Positions 32,201 through 42,029 of a stretch of 64,000 nucleotides of DNA are shown here, piece by piece. Both the position numbers and the translations under genes were made by a program. This stretch comes from Oscheius onirici. Taxonomy: Eukaryota; Nematoda; Chromadorea; Rhabditida; Rhabditidae. Where the stretch lies: contig OW051468.1 of assembly GCA_932521025.1 (NCBI GenBank), positions 5,084,064 to 5,148,063 on the forward strand, read 5' to 3'. Position 1 is the first letter of the stretch. Every line of letters begins with the position of its first letter. The notes beneath the pieces are model-generated. The model saw only the letters and a program-made list of their open reading frames with translations, was not told the DNA's origin and ran no database searches.

Positions 32201-32815
32201 TTTTGCATCTCGGTTGTATGATGAAAGTGCGGCTTGTTGTTGCAGAAACTGTTTAGTGATGACTAGCGCGTTCTTTGTGGGCTATTTTCGGGCAGACGTG
32301 GACCCACCTCCTGCCATTCTAACATCTTTTTTTTTCCAAGAAGCCAGCCGTCCTTTCTCGACCTTTTTCGGTTGAGCAGTCTCATATGACCCAAGCTTTG
32401 ACGTAAACAATGTCAAAAACTACTATTTTATTGTAGACCGTCTGATTATCAACAATGGTACATTTGAGCTAAAAATGGCCGCGAAGTTGCATACCTTTTA
32501 GTGCTACAATAAATAAATTCGTCAAAAGGATAGCTGTTTAAAAACTGAATGCTTTGTTTTCAGATTCTCCACCGACGTCTACCACTTCTAAGCGACAACC
32601 TGGTGGGAATAGTCAGCGGTCTGGCCAAAATTCCGAATACTGTTCGTCGTGCCATTTTTATCAAGTCGCGCTTGAAAGACATCCTTCTGGCCTATGCACA
32701 AGACCCTCTCGGCATCCGTCTTGTCCAGGCGATAAAAGAACAAAATGTAATTTATCCGGTTCAACTGGCCAAAGAATACCCCCAATTGGGATTTCTTTTT
32801 GAGTCAGATTTTTGA
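29211..32815 (+). CDS. Large multi-exon helical protein, not identified
   Basis: At least 12 exons carry a continuous, mostly helical, Leu-rich protein of roughly 850-950 residues. It starts MISPDFQRTICNDDIDIFED at 29211 behind TTTTCAG. Clear exons include 29211-29316, 29360-29491, one starting at 29521 (LETTEGIDTLMYLAIKYLHE), blocks with GRFLLRVFGMAEQLVAKDLL (near 30415) and YHRSTEIDYSRAEKLPE (near 31190), EEPINYVIQCFQ (31780), and a last exon from 32564 (ILHRRLPLLSDNLVGIVSGL) to the stop at 32815, with AATAAA near 32851. Introns are mostly 37-60 bp. The texture suggests alpha-solenoid (HEAT/ARM-like) repeats, as in karyopherins or FANCI/FANCD2-type proteins. The EEPINYVIQCFQ stretch faintly recalls FANCI, but I would not assign it. 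Several internal boundaries around 30050-30260 are ambiguous. Confidence 0.6.
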
Positions 32816-32947
32816 TTAACTTTGTATATTTTTATTACAGGTAAACTTACAATAAATCTCGTGTCATTTTTCTTTTTTCTATGCTCGTAATCAGTGTTTT
32901 TGCACTGACAATATCTGTGACCCATTCTCGTGTCTCTTTTCAGATTA

Positions 32948-34033
32948 TATTGGGGTGGCGCCTAAGTCCTTGCACATGTGTTCATAACTTTTGATATAAA
33001 AGATAGAGGGCTGTTTCAAAAAAAGAAAAGAACAGGCAAACTTAGCTAAGTTTGATCCTGTACAGGGATCAGAGGCCATAGTTCAAAAATTTTGAGTAAT
33101 AGTCGAAAAGACGAAATTTAGGACGCAAAAACGCGTTTTAAAATCTGGGAAGCGCCCATCCCACCAGTTTTTAAAAATTCTGTCAGCACAGTTTTGTAGC
33201 TTTTGATAAGTAAAGTTCTCAGCCGAGACCCTATTTCCCAGAAATTTTCTCTGACTGAGTACTGGGCGGCTCAAAAACCCGAAGTGACCGACTTCCGGCA
33301 GTTGCACAGCCCTAACTCAATGGTTTCGAAGAAATCGGCCGATGCACCTTGTAAGAACTCAATCTGGGCTAGAAAACCCTGCACGGAACAAAGAGGACCC
33401 AATGGAAAATTTTCGAGAAACGCGTCTCTCAAATTTGGGTGCTCAACTCATGATGGGGTATCATGGGTCAAAAATCAAATTTACCAAAAGTGGTTTTTAT
33501 GCATTCTGAGTCTGCTTTTAGGCACTTTTGAGATTTATGGTATTGTTTTCGATCGAGTTGACCACTTTTTGAAAACCGCTTTTGGAAAATATACCATGAT
33601 ATCATGAGTTGAGCACCCAAATTTGAGAGCCGCGTTTCTCGAAAATTTTCCCTCGGGTCCTCTTTGTTCCGCTGTGCAACTGCCGGAAGTCGGTCACTTC
33701 GGGTTTTTGAGCCGCCCAGTACTCAGTCAGAGAAAATTTCTGGGAAATAGGGTCTCGGCTGAGAACTTTACTTATCAAAAGCTACAAAACTGCGCTGACA
33801 GAATTTTTAAAAACTGGTGGGATGGGCGCTTCCCAGATTTTAAAACGCGTTTTTGCGTCCTAAATTTCGTCTTTTCGACTATTACTCAAAATTTTTGAAC
33901 TATGGCCTCTGATCCCTGTACAGGATCAAACTTAGCTAAGTTTGCCTGTTCTTTTCTTTTTTTGAAACAGCCCTCTATCTTTTATATCAAAAGTTATGAA
34001 CACATGTGCAAGGACTTAGGCGCCACACCAATA
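32948..34033. mobile_element. 1.1 kb palindromic mariner-like foldback element
   Basis: The left arm, from TATTGGGGTGGCGCCTAAG at 32948, is mirrored by the right arm ending CTTAGGCGCCACACCAATA at 34033. Both ends abut TA, the Tc1/mariner target, and the AAGTCCTTGCACATGTG that follows resembles mariner terminal repeats. The arms pair over about 400 bp with few mismatches; the left arm carries an extra 75 bp or so (about 33308-33383). Because of the symmetry, identical 74-residue frames appear on opposite strands at the two ends. These are products of symmetry and not genes. A short central loop lies around 33470-33590. Confidence 0.85.
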
Positions 34034-34148
34034 GCACGCAAAAAAGATGGGAAATAACGCTTCTTTAGGAGGTGAGAGGAGATGATTTCGTACCTTATTA
34101 GCGTTCTTTTTGTGGAAAGTAGGAAAAAAAACTAAAAAATCTTTTCAG

Positions 34149-34639
34149 ATGGCTGCTGCGAAGTCGTTTGTCGACGGACTTCTCCAATCCCACAAGGTTG
34201 TCGTCTTCTCAAAAAGCCACTGTCCCTACTGTCACAAGGTATTTTCTATTCGCTTATTCAGTTTTGAAAGAAGGACATCGTGTCAAATTAATACTGGATT
34301 TGTCATTAAATTGAGCTTACTCGAAATATGCCACAGAGCTAGATGACTCGTTTAAAAGAAGGTTCCAGGCCCGTTCGGCTCTCGATGCCCAGCCTCTGAA
34401 GGCAGATGCCATGAAATGGGTAGAAATCGACGACCGTCAGGACTGTTCCGCTATTCAGGACTACCTTCAGGTTTTTTTTCTAAGGCAAGTTACATTTTAA
34501 AGTTTAGCAGCTGACGGGAGCCCGTTCAGTTCCGCGAGTCTTCATCAACCAGAAGTTCTTCGGAGGAGGAGATGACACCGCCGCCGCCAGCAAGAACGGC
34601 CGTCTTCTTCAGCTGCTCCGTGAAGCTGGAGCTGTCTAA
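34149..34639 (+). CDS. Glutaredoxin, dithiol type
   Basis: Three exons (34149-34238, 34369-34470, 34511-34639) in phase 0 give 106 residues, the normal size. The active site is CPYC within SKSHCPYCHK; the cis-Pro loop is GARSVPRVF; the GSH-binding GG is in FFGGGDDT. It reduces protein disulfides and protein-glutathione mixed disulfides using glutathione, and lies in the cytosol, with no targeting signal on this start. The start ATG follows directly on TTTTCAG, consistent with trans-splicing or a non-coding 5' exon. It converges with the LDLa gene on the opposite strand, and their 3' ends are under 60 bp apart. Confidence 0.93.
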
Positions 34640-34695
34640 TCGTAACAAGGGTATTTTTAAGGTCAAAGTAAAGTTTTATTCGCTTTTCTACCCGT

Positions 34696-35571
34696 CTATG
34701 AATACATGGAGCTGATCAAAATGTCGTCTTCGTCGGAATCTTGTGCTTGAAACTTCTGAAAGAGTCTTTTTCTGGTCATTTTCGTATAGAACGTACGGAA
34801 AGAATGTTTCCACGGCGGTTTCTCATCAAAGCACGTTGGCGAGCTCGTCTTCTGACCACCCAAACTATTGCAAAAGCACAAATTACAAAGACGAGTAGTG
34901 TCAGGTAGATTTGGCTTGTTGATAAGACCACATAGCCGGCTGAATAACGTGTTATTCAACGGTTATCTAAACCCACATTCAGGAATTTTTGTCGTTGCTG
35001 TTGTGGCTGTCGTTGCGAGAGCCGGTGTCGCAATGGCATCGGGACGGTAACCGCCGTTGTTCATTCTGAATTACTCGAAATATATATCGGACAAAACGAT
35101 CACTCTTGCTCTTCCAACTGTAATATTTGTACTTCTAAATTGTCGAAATCGGACATATTGAGGGCGAGAGCGAGGCTTATTGCCAGTTTCTTATCAGTTA
35201 GCACATAAAGGTGGCCGACTCTTTGTGACAAAAGTATCTTACCTCTCCCACTGCCCACAATTCCACTCGTCAGATCCGTCGGAACACTGCTGAGTGCCGT
35301 CACATATGTCGTAGCGGGGTATACATCCTTCGCCGTTTCGGCAAGGCCATTGCCATTCGTCTGGAAGGGGCTCATTTTGGTTTGGGAGTGATCAATTGAT
35401 GAATATGTTAGATTTTGTTAATTTCCAAATAAATTGTGGTGCCTTTTGGAGCGATTTTTGAGCTCTACCCGTGTGAAGAAGCTTAGCTATAAAAAGATGG
35501 CTGAAAAACTCACTGGGACACGTTAATTCCGGCCTCTGATCAAGATTCGACTGTCTTCCTCCGACAGGCAT
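34696..35571 (-). CDS. Single LDLa-domain type I membrane protein
   Basis: Minus-strand exons 35514-35571, 35243-35360, 34977-35065, 34797-34939 and 34696-34755 join in phase to 155 residues. A complete LDL receptor class A module spans the first two exons, with six cysteines and the calcium-binding [16 protein letters not shown] signature. It is followed by a Thr/Ala-rich stalk ([10 protein letters not shown]), a membrane span ([19 protein letters not shown]), and a basic then acidic cytoplasmic tail ending [22 protein letters not shown] at 34674 gives AATAAAA for this strand. The visible start MPVGGRQSN sits behind TTTTTTCAG and lacks a signal peptide, so an upstream exon is probably missing; one candidate is a short hydrophobic frame near 35790. 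Confidence 0.8.
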
Positions 35572-35619
35572 CTGAAAAAAAGATTTCTTGCGATAAATAC
35601 TGAAACTGCCAAGCTCGTA

Positions 35620-35685
35620 AAGTCTGTTAAAAAAAAGAACGCAACAGTAATGGGTTACTGTTGCGTTCTTTTTTTGAACAGACTT
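35620..35685. mobile_element. 66-bp TA-flanked hairpin MITE
   Basis: An almost perfect hairpin with ends AAGTCTGTT and GAACAGACTT is flanked by TA at both sides. The stem reads AAGAACGCAACAGTAA with centre TGGGTTAC. It is the smallest member of a family in this window (see 45689, 48585, 58340) that shares terminal GTCTGTTCAAA. It lies upstream (5') of the first visible LDLa exon. Confidence 0.75.
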
Positions 35686-36059
35686 TATCAGATCGTCATG
35701 GAATGAGAAATGAGCTTTCATGAGTCTACAGATATATTGACGTTTTGGTCAAAGAAATAAGACAGAAATAAGGAAGCACGCATAAAAGTTACAATCAAAT
35801 GCACATTTTTGAGGAAGATTGTACGAAAATTCGAATGTGTGAGCCTCGTGTCTTTGGAGAAGCAGAGGAATCGATAGACTCTACGCCGGAGCTTTTTCAG
35901 CTGATGTAAGGAGGGAAAAGGACGTGAAGGGCGAGTGACGCCAGCTGACGATTGTGATATCGAATAAATGAGCAAATCAAGAAGTAAATGGGTTTTTTCA
36001 TGCCTTGTTTGCTGAAAACCAGCTTAGTAAACGCTAAAGACCTTTTTATTGCCGCATTT

Positions 36060-36470
36060 TCCTGACTTGTCAAAATCTTGGCAAGTGTTGACAAGTCAAA
36101 TCGAAACTTACAGTAAGTAGTCTTCAAAGTTTGTTCTAGCTTCTCGTCGTCAACTGTGCGGCCGTCTTCTTTTATTTTTTTCTACCAGGTCAGGTGTTTC
36201 TACTTTACATTATCTGACAGTACAGTTACACGAGACACTGACAATCAGACATTGCGAACAGTAGCGCCACAGATACTTGCGTTCTTTTGTTAAAAAAGAG
36301 AAGACAATGTGACAGTCAGTTGTGAATCCGCCACAACTGACAGCCTTCGAAAGATGGTGTCATGCTCGGTCTTTCCCGGTTCCTTGGGCATCTCCTTGAA
36401 TCCATAGCGGTGTTTGGTATAATTCTTGGAGACCCGAGGAACTGTTAAAGGAAGACTGAAAGTTCTGACA
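36060..36470 (-). pseudogene. Duplicated gene fragment, copy B (minus sense)
   Basis: This is a diverged copy of the block at 26479-27024 in the same orientation. Its frame reads VSKNYTKHRYGFKEMPKEP and FRRLSVVADSQLTVTLSSLF, ending in a stop where copies A and C continue into the Cys cluster, because GTTAAAAAAGAG replaces the GGAAAGTAGAGA of copy A. It is therefore truncated. Confidence 0.55.
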
Positions 36471-36537
36471 GGTATATTTTCACAAGCCCTGACAGACAAC
36501 ACATTTTTCCACAATGTTCTGCTCTTTCGCTCGTTTC

Positions 36538-36623
36538 AGGAATCAGATCTGGGAACAACCGTCTATACGTATGAACTTGTGAAGATTTCGAGTCAAACTG
36601 TCAACGGAATCAGCCTGTCAGGT
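36538..36623 (+). pseudogene. Cystatin-like exon, copy B, opposite orientation
   Basis: The exon after CGTTTCAG reads ESDLGTTVYTYELVKISSQT then VNGISLS and is spliced at GTTAGA. The next frame (VQISGNDQEAC) continues in phase here, unlike copy A. Relative to the Cys-cluster block beside it, the exon is inverted compared with copy A, so a local inversion separates the two copies. Confidence 0.45.
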
Positions 36624-36698
36624 TAGACAGTTTTATATATTTTTATGACGTCCAGTTTTCAGTACAGATTTCTGGAAATGACCAAGAAGCATGTAGAG

Positions 36699-37613
36699 CA
36701 GGGTTGGGCGAGCGCTCGCGCTCGCACCGCGAGCAGCTGATGGTGCGAGCACAAAATTTGAAAATGCTCGCTCGCGATCCCACAACGATCTGGTAAAACG
36801 CGGCCGATTTTGAAAAATGTCTTCAATGTTGCTTCTCCTTTTTCGAATTCTTTCTTTTTTATTGCTTTGTTTTCTTTTCATTGTTATTTTAATGGTTTAT
36901 CGTTCGTTTTATACAGTTTTGGTATAAATAATAATTTTCGACTCCTCGCCCTGCTGAAAATGTCGCAATATGATCCATATTTCGAAGAATGCGACGAAGA
37001 AGTACAAATGTGAAATTTGTGACCATACGATGGCTAAAACAGGAAGAACAACTACTTCACGAATGAGACATCTCAGCACAAAGCATAGGACCGAATTCGA
37101 TAAGGTTAGAACAATCTCATTTCATATTTTTCACGTATATATTGTAGATGACAGCTGACGTTGCCAACAACAATGCGAAAAAGCGTAAATTAGAGTTTAA
37201 TATCCCTGGAACACGTTCTCCTCTCCCTGAATCGCCTGCTCAGGTAAATTCCTTATCTTTCATTGTAAAAATTTATAGCAGTTTAAAATTACGGAAGTTT
37301 TCACAAAATGGGACTGCCAGTCGTCGATGTCATTAAAACTAGATCGTCTTGTTGCTTTACTAGTAGCTGGCGAAGCACTTCCGCTCTCTTTCGTGGATTC
37401 TCAGAATTTCCGCATGATTCTGACGATTCTCAACCCCCGATACCAGTTCGTTTTAACTTTGACGGATTTTTGTTAAATTGTTTCTAGAATTCGACCAAGA
37501 AATGTGTTCACAAATACGATTTCACGTTTCCGGTTCACTCAATCTTATTTGCTTGGAGACCAATGTTACGATCAAGCTTCGACTTGTGCCTTTTATGTAT
37601 CACTTCCCAGCCT
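36699..37613 (+). mobile_element. Truncated hAT element with BED-finger (ZBED) transposase
   Basis: The left end CAGGGTTGGGCGAGCG, followed by GCTCGC-rich subterminal repeats, is a typical hAT terminus. Exons then read a BED zinc finger (YKCEICDHTMAKTGRTTT, RHLSTKH) at about 36970-37104, a basic linker at 37148-37243 (AKKRKLEF), and 37279-37445 with KLDRLVALLVAGEALPLSFV and NFRMILTILNPRYQ, continuing at 37488 with IRPRNVFTNTISRF. These are the conserved N-terminal third of ZBED/hAT transposases. The frame then runs into the duplicated block (copy C) at about 37561, and the catalytic DDE and dimerisation parts are absent. The element is dead. Confidence 0.8.
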
Positions 37614-38160
37614 CAAATTCCGAGCACAGTTTTCCTTTCAGCCTTCCGATGCCTGAGAAATGTACAACAAAAACTAGAAGAGAGGAAAACCACGGTATCG
37701 ACGCCTGTAACTGACTGTCAGTATTTTATGCGTGAGAGAGAACTATCAGTCTTCCCCTAACAGTTCCTCAGGTCTCCAAGAACTATACCAAACACCGCTG
37801 TGAACTCAAGGAGATGTCCAAAGAATCGGGAAAGACCGAGTATGACACCTTCTTTCGAAGGCTGTCAGTTGTGGCGGATTCACAACTGACTGTCACATTG
37901 CCGTCTCTCTACTTTCCAAAAGAACGCGAGTGTCTGTGGCGCTACTGTTCGCAATGTCTGATTGTCAGTGTCTCGTGTAACTGTACTGTCAGATAATGTA
38001 AATTAGAAACACCTGACCTGGTAGAAAAAGTAGAGGAGGACATCCGCACAGCAGGAGACGTGGAGCCAGAATAGAACTCTGGAGAGAACTAGTTTTGATC
38101 TTGACTTAAACACTTGTCGAGATTTTGACAAAACAGCAAGTTGAGAAATGGATATTCAGA
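37613..38160 (+). pseudogene. Duplicated gene fragment, copy C (inverted relative to A)
   Basis: About 548 bp are nearly identical to the reverse complement of 26479-27024, with only scattered single-base differences. Weaker similarity extends left to about 37560 (QCYDQASTCAF against QCYEQVSACVF). The exon-like frame is identical to copy A, including SKESGKTEYDTFF and the CLWRYCSQC cysteine cluster with stop at 37996. It lies directly against the truncated hAT transposase, so the duplication probably inserted into or recombined with that element. Confidence 0.6.
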
Positions 38161-38838
38161 AACTTCAGAATAGAATAGAATATTCATTTTGCCATAAGCA
38201 AAACATTGTTACAATGTACAAAGGGGGAATAGCAGAGGGTTACAATTCAACTTTAGGAATCAAAATAGTTTAAAAACACTCGGGATGTGTCTATATATCT
38301 ATAACCAATAGTTAGCTTACATCTCATATTCACCACTCTGGGCCGCAGTAAACTATCCCCCTAGCCACTATAGATGCACAATGATAATCTACTCCATACG
38401 TGAGAGAGAACTTGAATCCAATCAACAGAGGTAGCGGGAGTGACATCATTAACCCATAGGGCTGTGCTCCAACCTGTCTACGTGAATTAGGCACTATTTT
38501 GAAACCTTGGTTAAGTCGGAAACCATGATAAATGTGAAAAAGGGGGGAAAGTGTATCGAGTGCAGGTCTTCTTCAAAGAAATCCGTCTAGAAGACCGAGG
38601 ATCGCGTCCGAATTTTTCTTCTCTTCAACTTCTCTAAAGAAACTTCTCTAAAAACGTTTCATTACAGGCTAAAATTGTTTTCGTCTTGAAGGATGCGTAT
38701 TATATTTGGAGAAAGAAGCATGTACAATTCGGAAAGAAACCCGTTGGAAACGTCCCCCAACTCTTTTCAGAACAGAGAAAACAAAAGGAAGAAGTGAGAA
38801 CAGTGTAAGATTTATTGCATAAAATTTGATCACAGTAT
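38161..38838. other. Intergenic, nothing recognised
   Basis: No supported frame lies here. It contains the 3' UTR of the minus-strand Cys-rich gene, with TTTATT at 38811-38816 giving AATAAA on the minus strand. Confidence 0.4.
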
Positions 38839-40001
38839 TTACCAGCAATAGTAGCCATCATCCTCATCACTATAGTATTCCTCTTCATCGGCATCCGAAT
38901 GGATTCCATGAACGACACACTCATCCTTGTTGACTGTCATCGTCTCCAGATCGAGGAAACACTTGCAGAAGTTCTTCTAGAAGGTTGAAAATGAAAAATC
39001 TCAATTTGAATTACCAGAATATCAGCAAGTGGAATGGTCCGCTTGGGAGACGACTGGAAAGGTGTAGGCCACCAGGAATCCTTTTCCTCTTCTTCGTCGA
39101 ATTTAGAGACACAGTCTCCGAAGGTGCAGGCGAATCGGACACAGTTGAAGCGGATTCTGTGGGCGTTGATCTCTTCCTGAAAGATCTTCGCTTCCGCTAG
39201 ATCGGAAGCAAAGCAGAATTATCGGTATTGCTTTCAAAAAAATGCAGGAGCAATGTAAAATGAACACATTCGAAGAACAGAAAGATCCCAAATGTTTTCA
39301 TTTAGAGTTTATCGTTGAGACAAAAACTACTTCTTTCGTTCTCATATTTCTATATGCACGACTTCATCTTACGAACTCTGATATTGTCCACAGCCGCACT
39401 TCTCTTTGTTCTCTTCTCTTCTTTTTCGAAGTCTGTTGGGGAGGAAGAGACGGCGGCGCATTGTTGTTCTGGCTCAAGAGTGGGTGGAATCATTGCCGAG
39501 ACCAGAGGAATCTCGTTCGTTTTCAGTCGAACCGGAGCATTCTCAATCTCCACAAACCTCACCTTCTTATTGTTTTCTTCTGTCAGAACTCTGTCTACTT
39601 TTCTCGTCTGAGCCAAAGCATTTGCCGGTGCTCCGCCCAGAACGAGGCCATTGTCCTCAATGTAGATGACCCCCTCCTCATCCGTCGGATCAATAATTGA
39701 GCCTTGACTCTTCTGAATCGACACATTTGCTAGAGAGTCGGCTCTAAAGAGTACATGTCCAATCGGAACAAATAAGAAACTTACGGAGTCAAATTGGGAA
39801 AATTGTCATGGTCATTTGGTATTTCTTCTATTGGGGTGGGAGCATTTGTCTGGGCGGAGGACGAGGAGGATACGGCGTCATCGGACCGTCTCGGTCCCGT
39901 TCTCTTCGATCGCTTTTGTCCTTTTTGCAATTGACCAGACTGAGTAGAACTATACCGACTGTGAGTAGCTGCATGGCTCCCGTAGCCAAGAGGCTATCCA
40001 T
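38839..40001 (-). CDS. Cys-rich acidic protein, probably secreted
   Basis: Minus-strand exons 39373-39743, 39015-39196 and 38839-38976 join in phase with each other and with a first exon at 39785-40001 whose open frame ends NDHDNFPNLTP. The C-terminal 105 residues hold a Cys-rich domain (RFNCVRFACTFGDCV, then NFCKCF, then KDECVVHG) and a very acidic Tyr-rich tail ending DDGYYCW. A dibasic-rich middle (EKEEKRTKRSAAV) looks like a furin-type site. In the first exon a strong signal peptide (MQLLTVGIVLLSLVNC) is in a different frame from the one that splices onward, so either an indel or another 5' exon is involved. The family is unknown. Confidence 0.6.
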
Positions 40002-40136
40002 GGAACACTTTTACGTCGCTTTGAAGTCCCTCCAGGTTTTGTAGTTTTGTATATTGCTGTTTCTACAATTTATCTGTAACAATGAGAACTTTTTGATAAT
40101 TGCTTTGGATTGTTAAACAATTGTCAGTCAACTAGT

Positions 40137-40481
40137 ATGAGAGTCTTCGGGTAAGTTATCTTCCAGTAGTTCTACTCCCTCTCAATTAGTCTGTTCTTCC
40201 TGCTGCTACCGCTGGTTATGGCCACTAGAAGTTACCTCGAAGAGACGAGGATTCTCGAGACAGCAAAGTCACTCCAAATTCACAACATCTACAGTCTTCT
40301 CAACATTACTTATGGCTGGCCACTTACTCTGAAGGCTGTCGGACATTGGAATGTGGACAAAACGAAGTGGGGAGAAGACATCACGGAGTACTTCAGACGG
40401 CAACAGAAGAAGAACAAGCAGATTGGACTGAAGAAACTGGCCAAGGCTCTTCAGAAGATGAACATTACTCTTGTCGAGTGA
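40137..40481 (+). CDS. Small secreted basic protein
   Basis: A 14-base first exon (MRVF and two bases, donor GTAAGT) joins an exon from 40190 in phase 2, giving 101 residues that begin MRVFGLFFLLLPLVMA, a clean signal peptide. The mature part has no cysteine, is rich in Lys and helical residues (EYFRRQQKKNKQIGLKKL), and carries two possible N-glycosylation sites (NIT). The 39-bp intron is typical for the window. It is not recognised and could be an antimicrobial-like or excretory-secretory peptide, but that is a guess. Confidence 0.65.
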
Positions 40482-40975
40482 AAGAGTGCGGAGGTTTGAA
40501 GAACAATAAAGGATATCGAAAACTGTCCATTCGAGCGATGAGATCAGTTGCACTGATGGGTCTTGGTCTTGGAGATGTCGCAGATCTCGTAGTCTCCTCC
40601 AGTCGTGATGACTCTTCCTTCTCTCCTTCCACCGGTACGGGGACACATAGGTGTAGAAAATACCACTTTCCACCGCGGTAGCCGAGAGTGGACAATTTTC
40701 GCATTCTCGAATTTGAAGCCCATTCGATGGACCAGTACATTGCAGTTGCTAATGATCCGTAATACAGCTACAGTAGTCTCTAAAGATTCATTCTTTGTAA
40801 TGTTTTTGGAGGAGCGTCTGAATATTAAACGGAAGGTCTTGACGGTTTCATCGCTTCAATTTATTAAGCTTTTTAAACAAAAAGTGTAGAACAAAAGCTA
40901 GGTCATAAACGATTACATGGATTCGTATGATCAAGTATCGATTTCCCTTCCTTCTCTTTTCGATTCCTTTACATC

Positions 40976-42006
40976 ATGCTCTTCCGTGAACGTCTTCTAG
41001 AACTACTGCATTGGAAGAGGAAGAAAAAAGCTCAAGAAAACAAGCCAGCAGTCTATGAAGTAGTCGACTCTGTTCAGGAGAACATCTATCACGGACCAGA
41101 CGATAATTATGAAGAGATTGAGAATATAGATCAGACAGTAAGTTCCTACCAACATTCCCCCAAAAAATGATTCAGACTAGCCCCGTTAGACGAATCGAGG
41201 CTTGTCAGTTGAACGAGAATCAGGGAAAGATGAGGGTCATCATTACTGTCCGACAGCACAGTCAAGTCCTGACGGAGGATCGGAGCATTTGTCAAGCGTT
41301 GACGCTGACCGATATAGGTGACTTGATCGTCGGCGGAAAGCTCTCGAACAAGGGATGCTTCATTTTGACAAATATTGTCAGATGCGACAGTTTGAAAGTT
41401 GAGAATGCGGCAGTGAATTGCAAGTAAGTTCGTTATTTTACTTTGAGTAATCACTGGTTCCAGTTACGATTGGCTCTGTCAACTGCTTCAGAGAACTAGA
41501 GAAGTCGAATTTATCAACTGTTCCTTTGAGGATGCTCAGGTGAGTTATCCACTGAAACAGGAAACTACTCTTTTCAGACAATTCGAGACGATCTCTTCAT
41601 TCGCAACGCCCAAATAGTTCGATTGAAGATTCTCCAAAACTCGAAAAAGTACAGCTTTCCTCTCCTGACGGACAATCTTCTCCGGTTCTGGCAACAACAG
41701 AAGCAAGATTTGACCGTTCAACTCAGAGCAGAGACCTCCTTCACAATTATTGGAGTACAGTACCTCTGTCAAATTCTTCTCAAGACGAGACAGAAGAACA
41801 GTTCAGTCTATCTGGGAAAGATTGTCAGCTGTGCTGATAGATGCAAAAGTATGGAGATGCCCAACGGATTGAGAGTCGAATGGAATGGACGACGCTTTTT
41901 CATCAAGGATAAAGAGGAGAGGATATTCGTCTCATTCGACACGACGGAGACGAAAGAAGATCCAGTCTTCTCGACTGAGATTGACAAATACGATGTGTTT
42001 CTATAG
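40976..42006 (+). CDS. 304-residue protein, F-box-associated-like texture
   Basis: Four exons (40976-41137, 41176-41423, 41464-41539, 41578-42006) join in phase; AATAAA follows at about 42014. The N-terminus is basic then acidic with Tyr motifs (NIYHGPDDNYEEIENI) that could be phosphorylated. The rest alternates beta-like segments such as VRCDSLKVENAAVNC, YDWLCQLLQRTREVEFINCS and SKKYSFPLLTDNLLRFW, which recalls FBA_2/FTH domains of the expanded nematode F-box proteins. I see no F-box itself. There is no signal peptide. Confidence is good for the gene and low for the family. Confidence 0.7.
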
Positions 42007-42029
42007 TTCCAGAATAAATAATTTAGTTT

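Noticed and set aside
33083-33898. Identical 74-91-codon frames on opposite strands (VGHFGFLSRPVLSQRKFLG)
   Set aside because: Explained entirely by the palindromic symmetry of the foldback element; no transposase features.
34047-34071. MGNNASLG mini-ORF upstream of glutaredoxin, with CAAAAAAGATGGGAAATA shared with kin-1 exon 1a
   Set aside because: Its donor would leave phase 1 while the glutaredoxin exon starts in phase 0 at its own ATG; probably 5' UTR or chance, though the shared 18-mer is noted.
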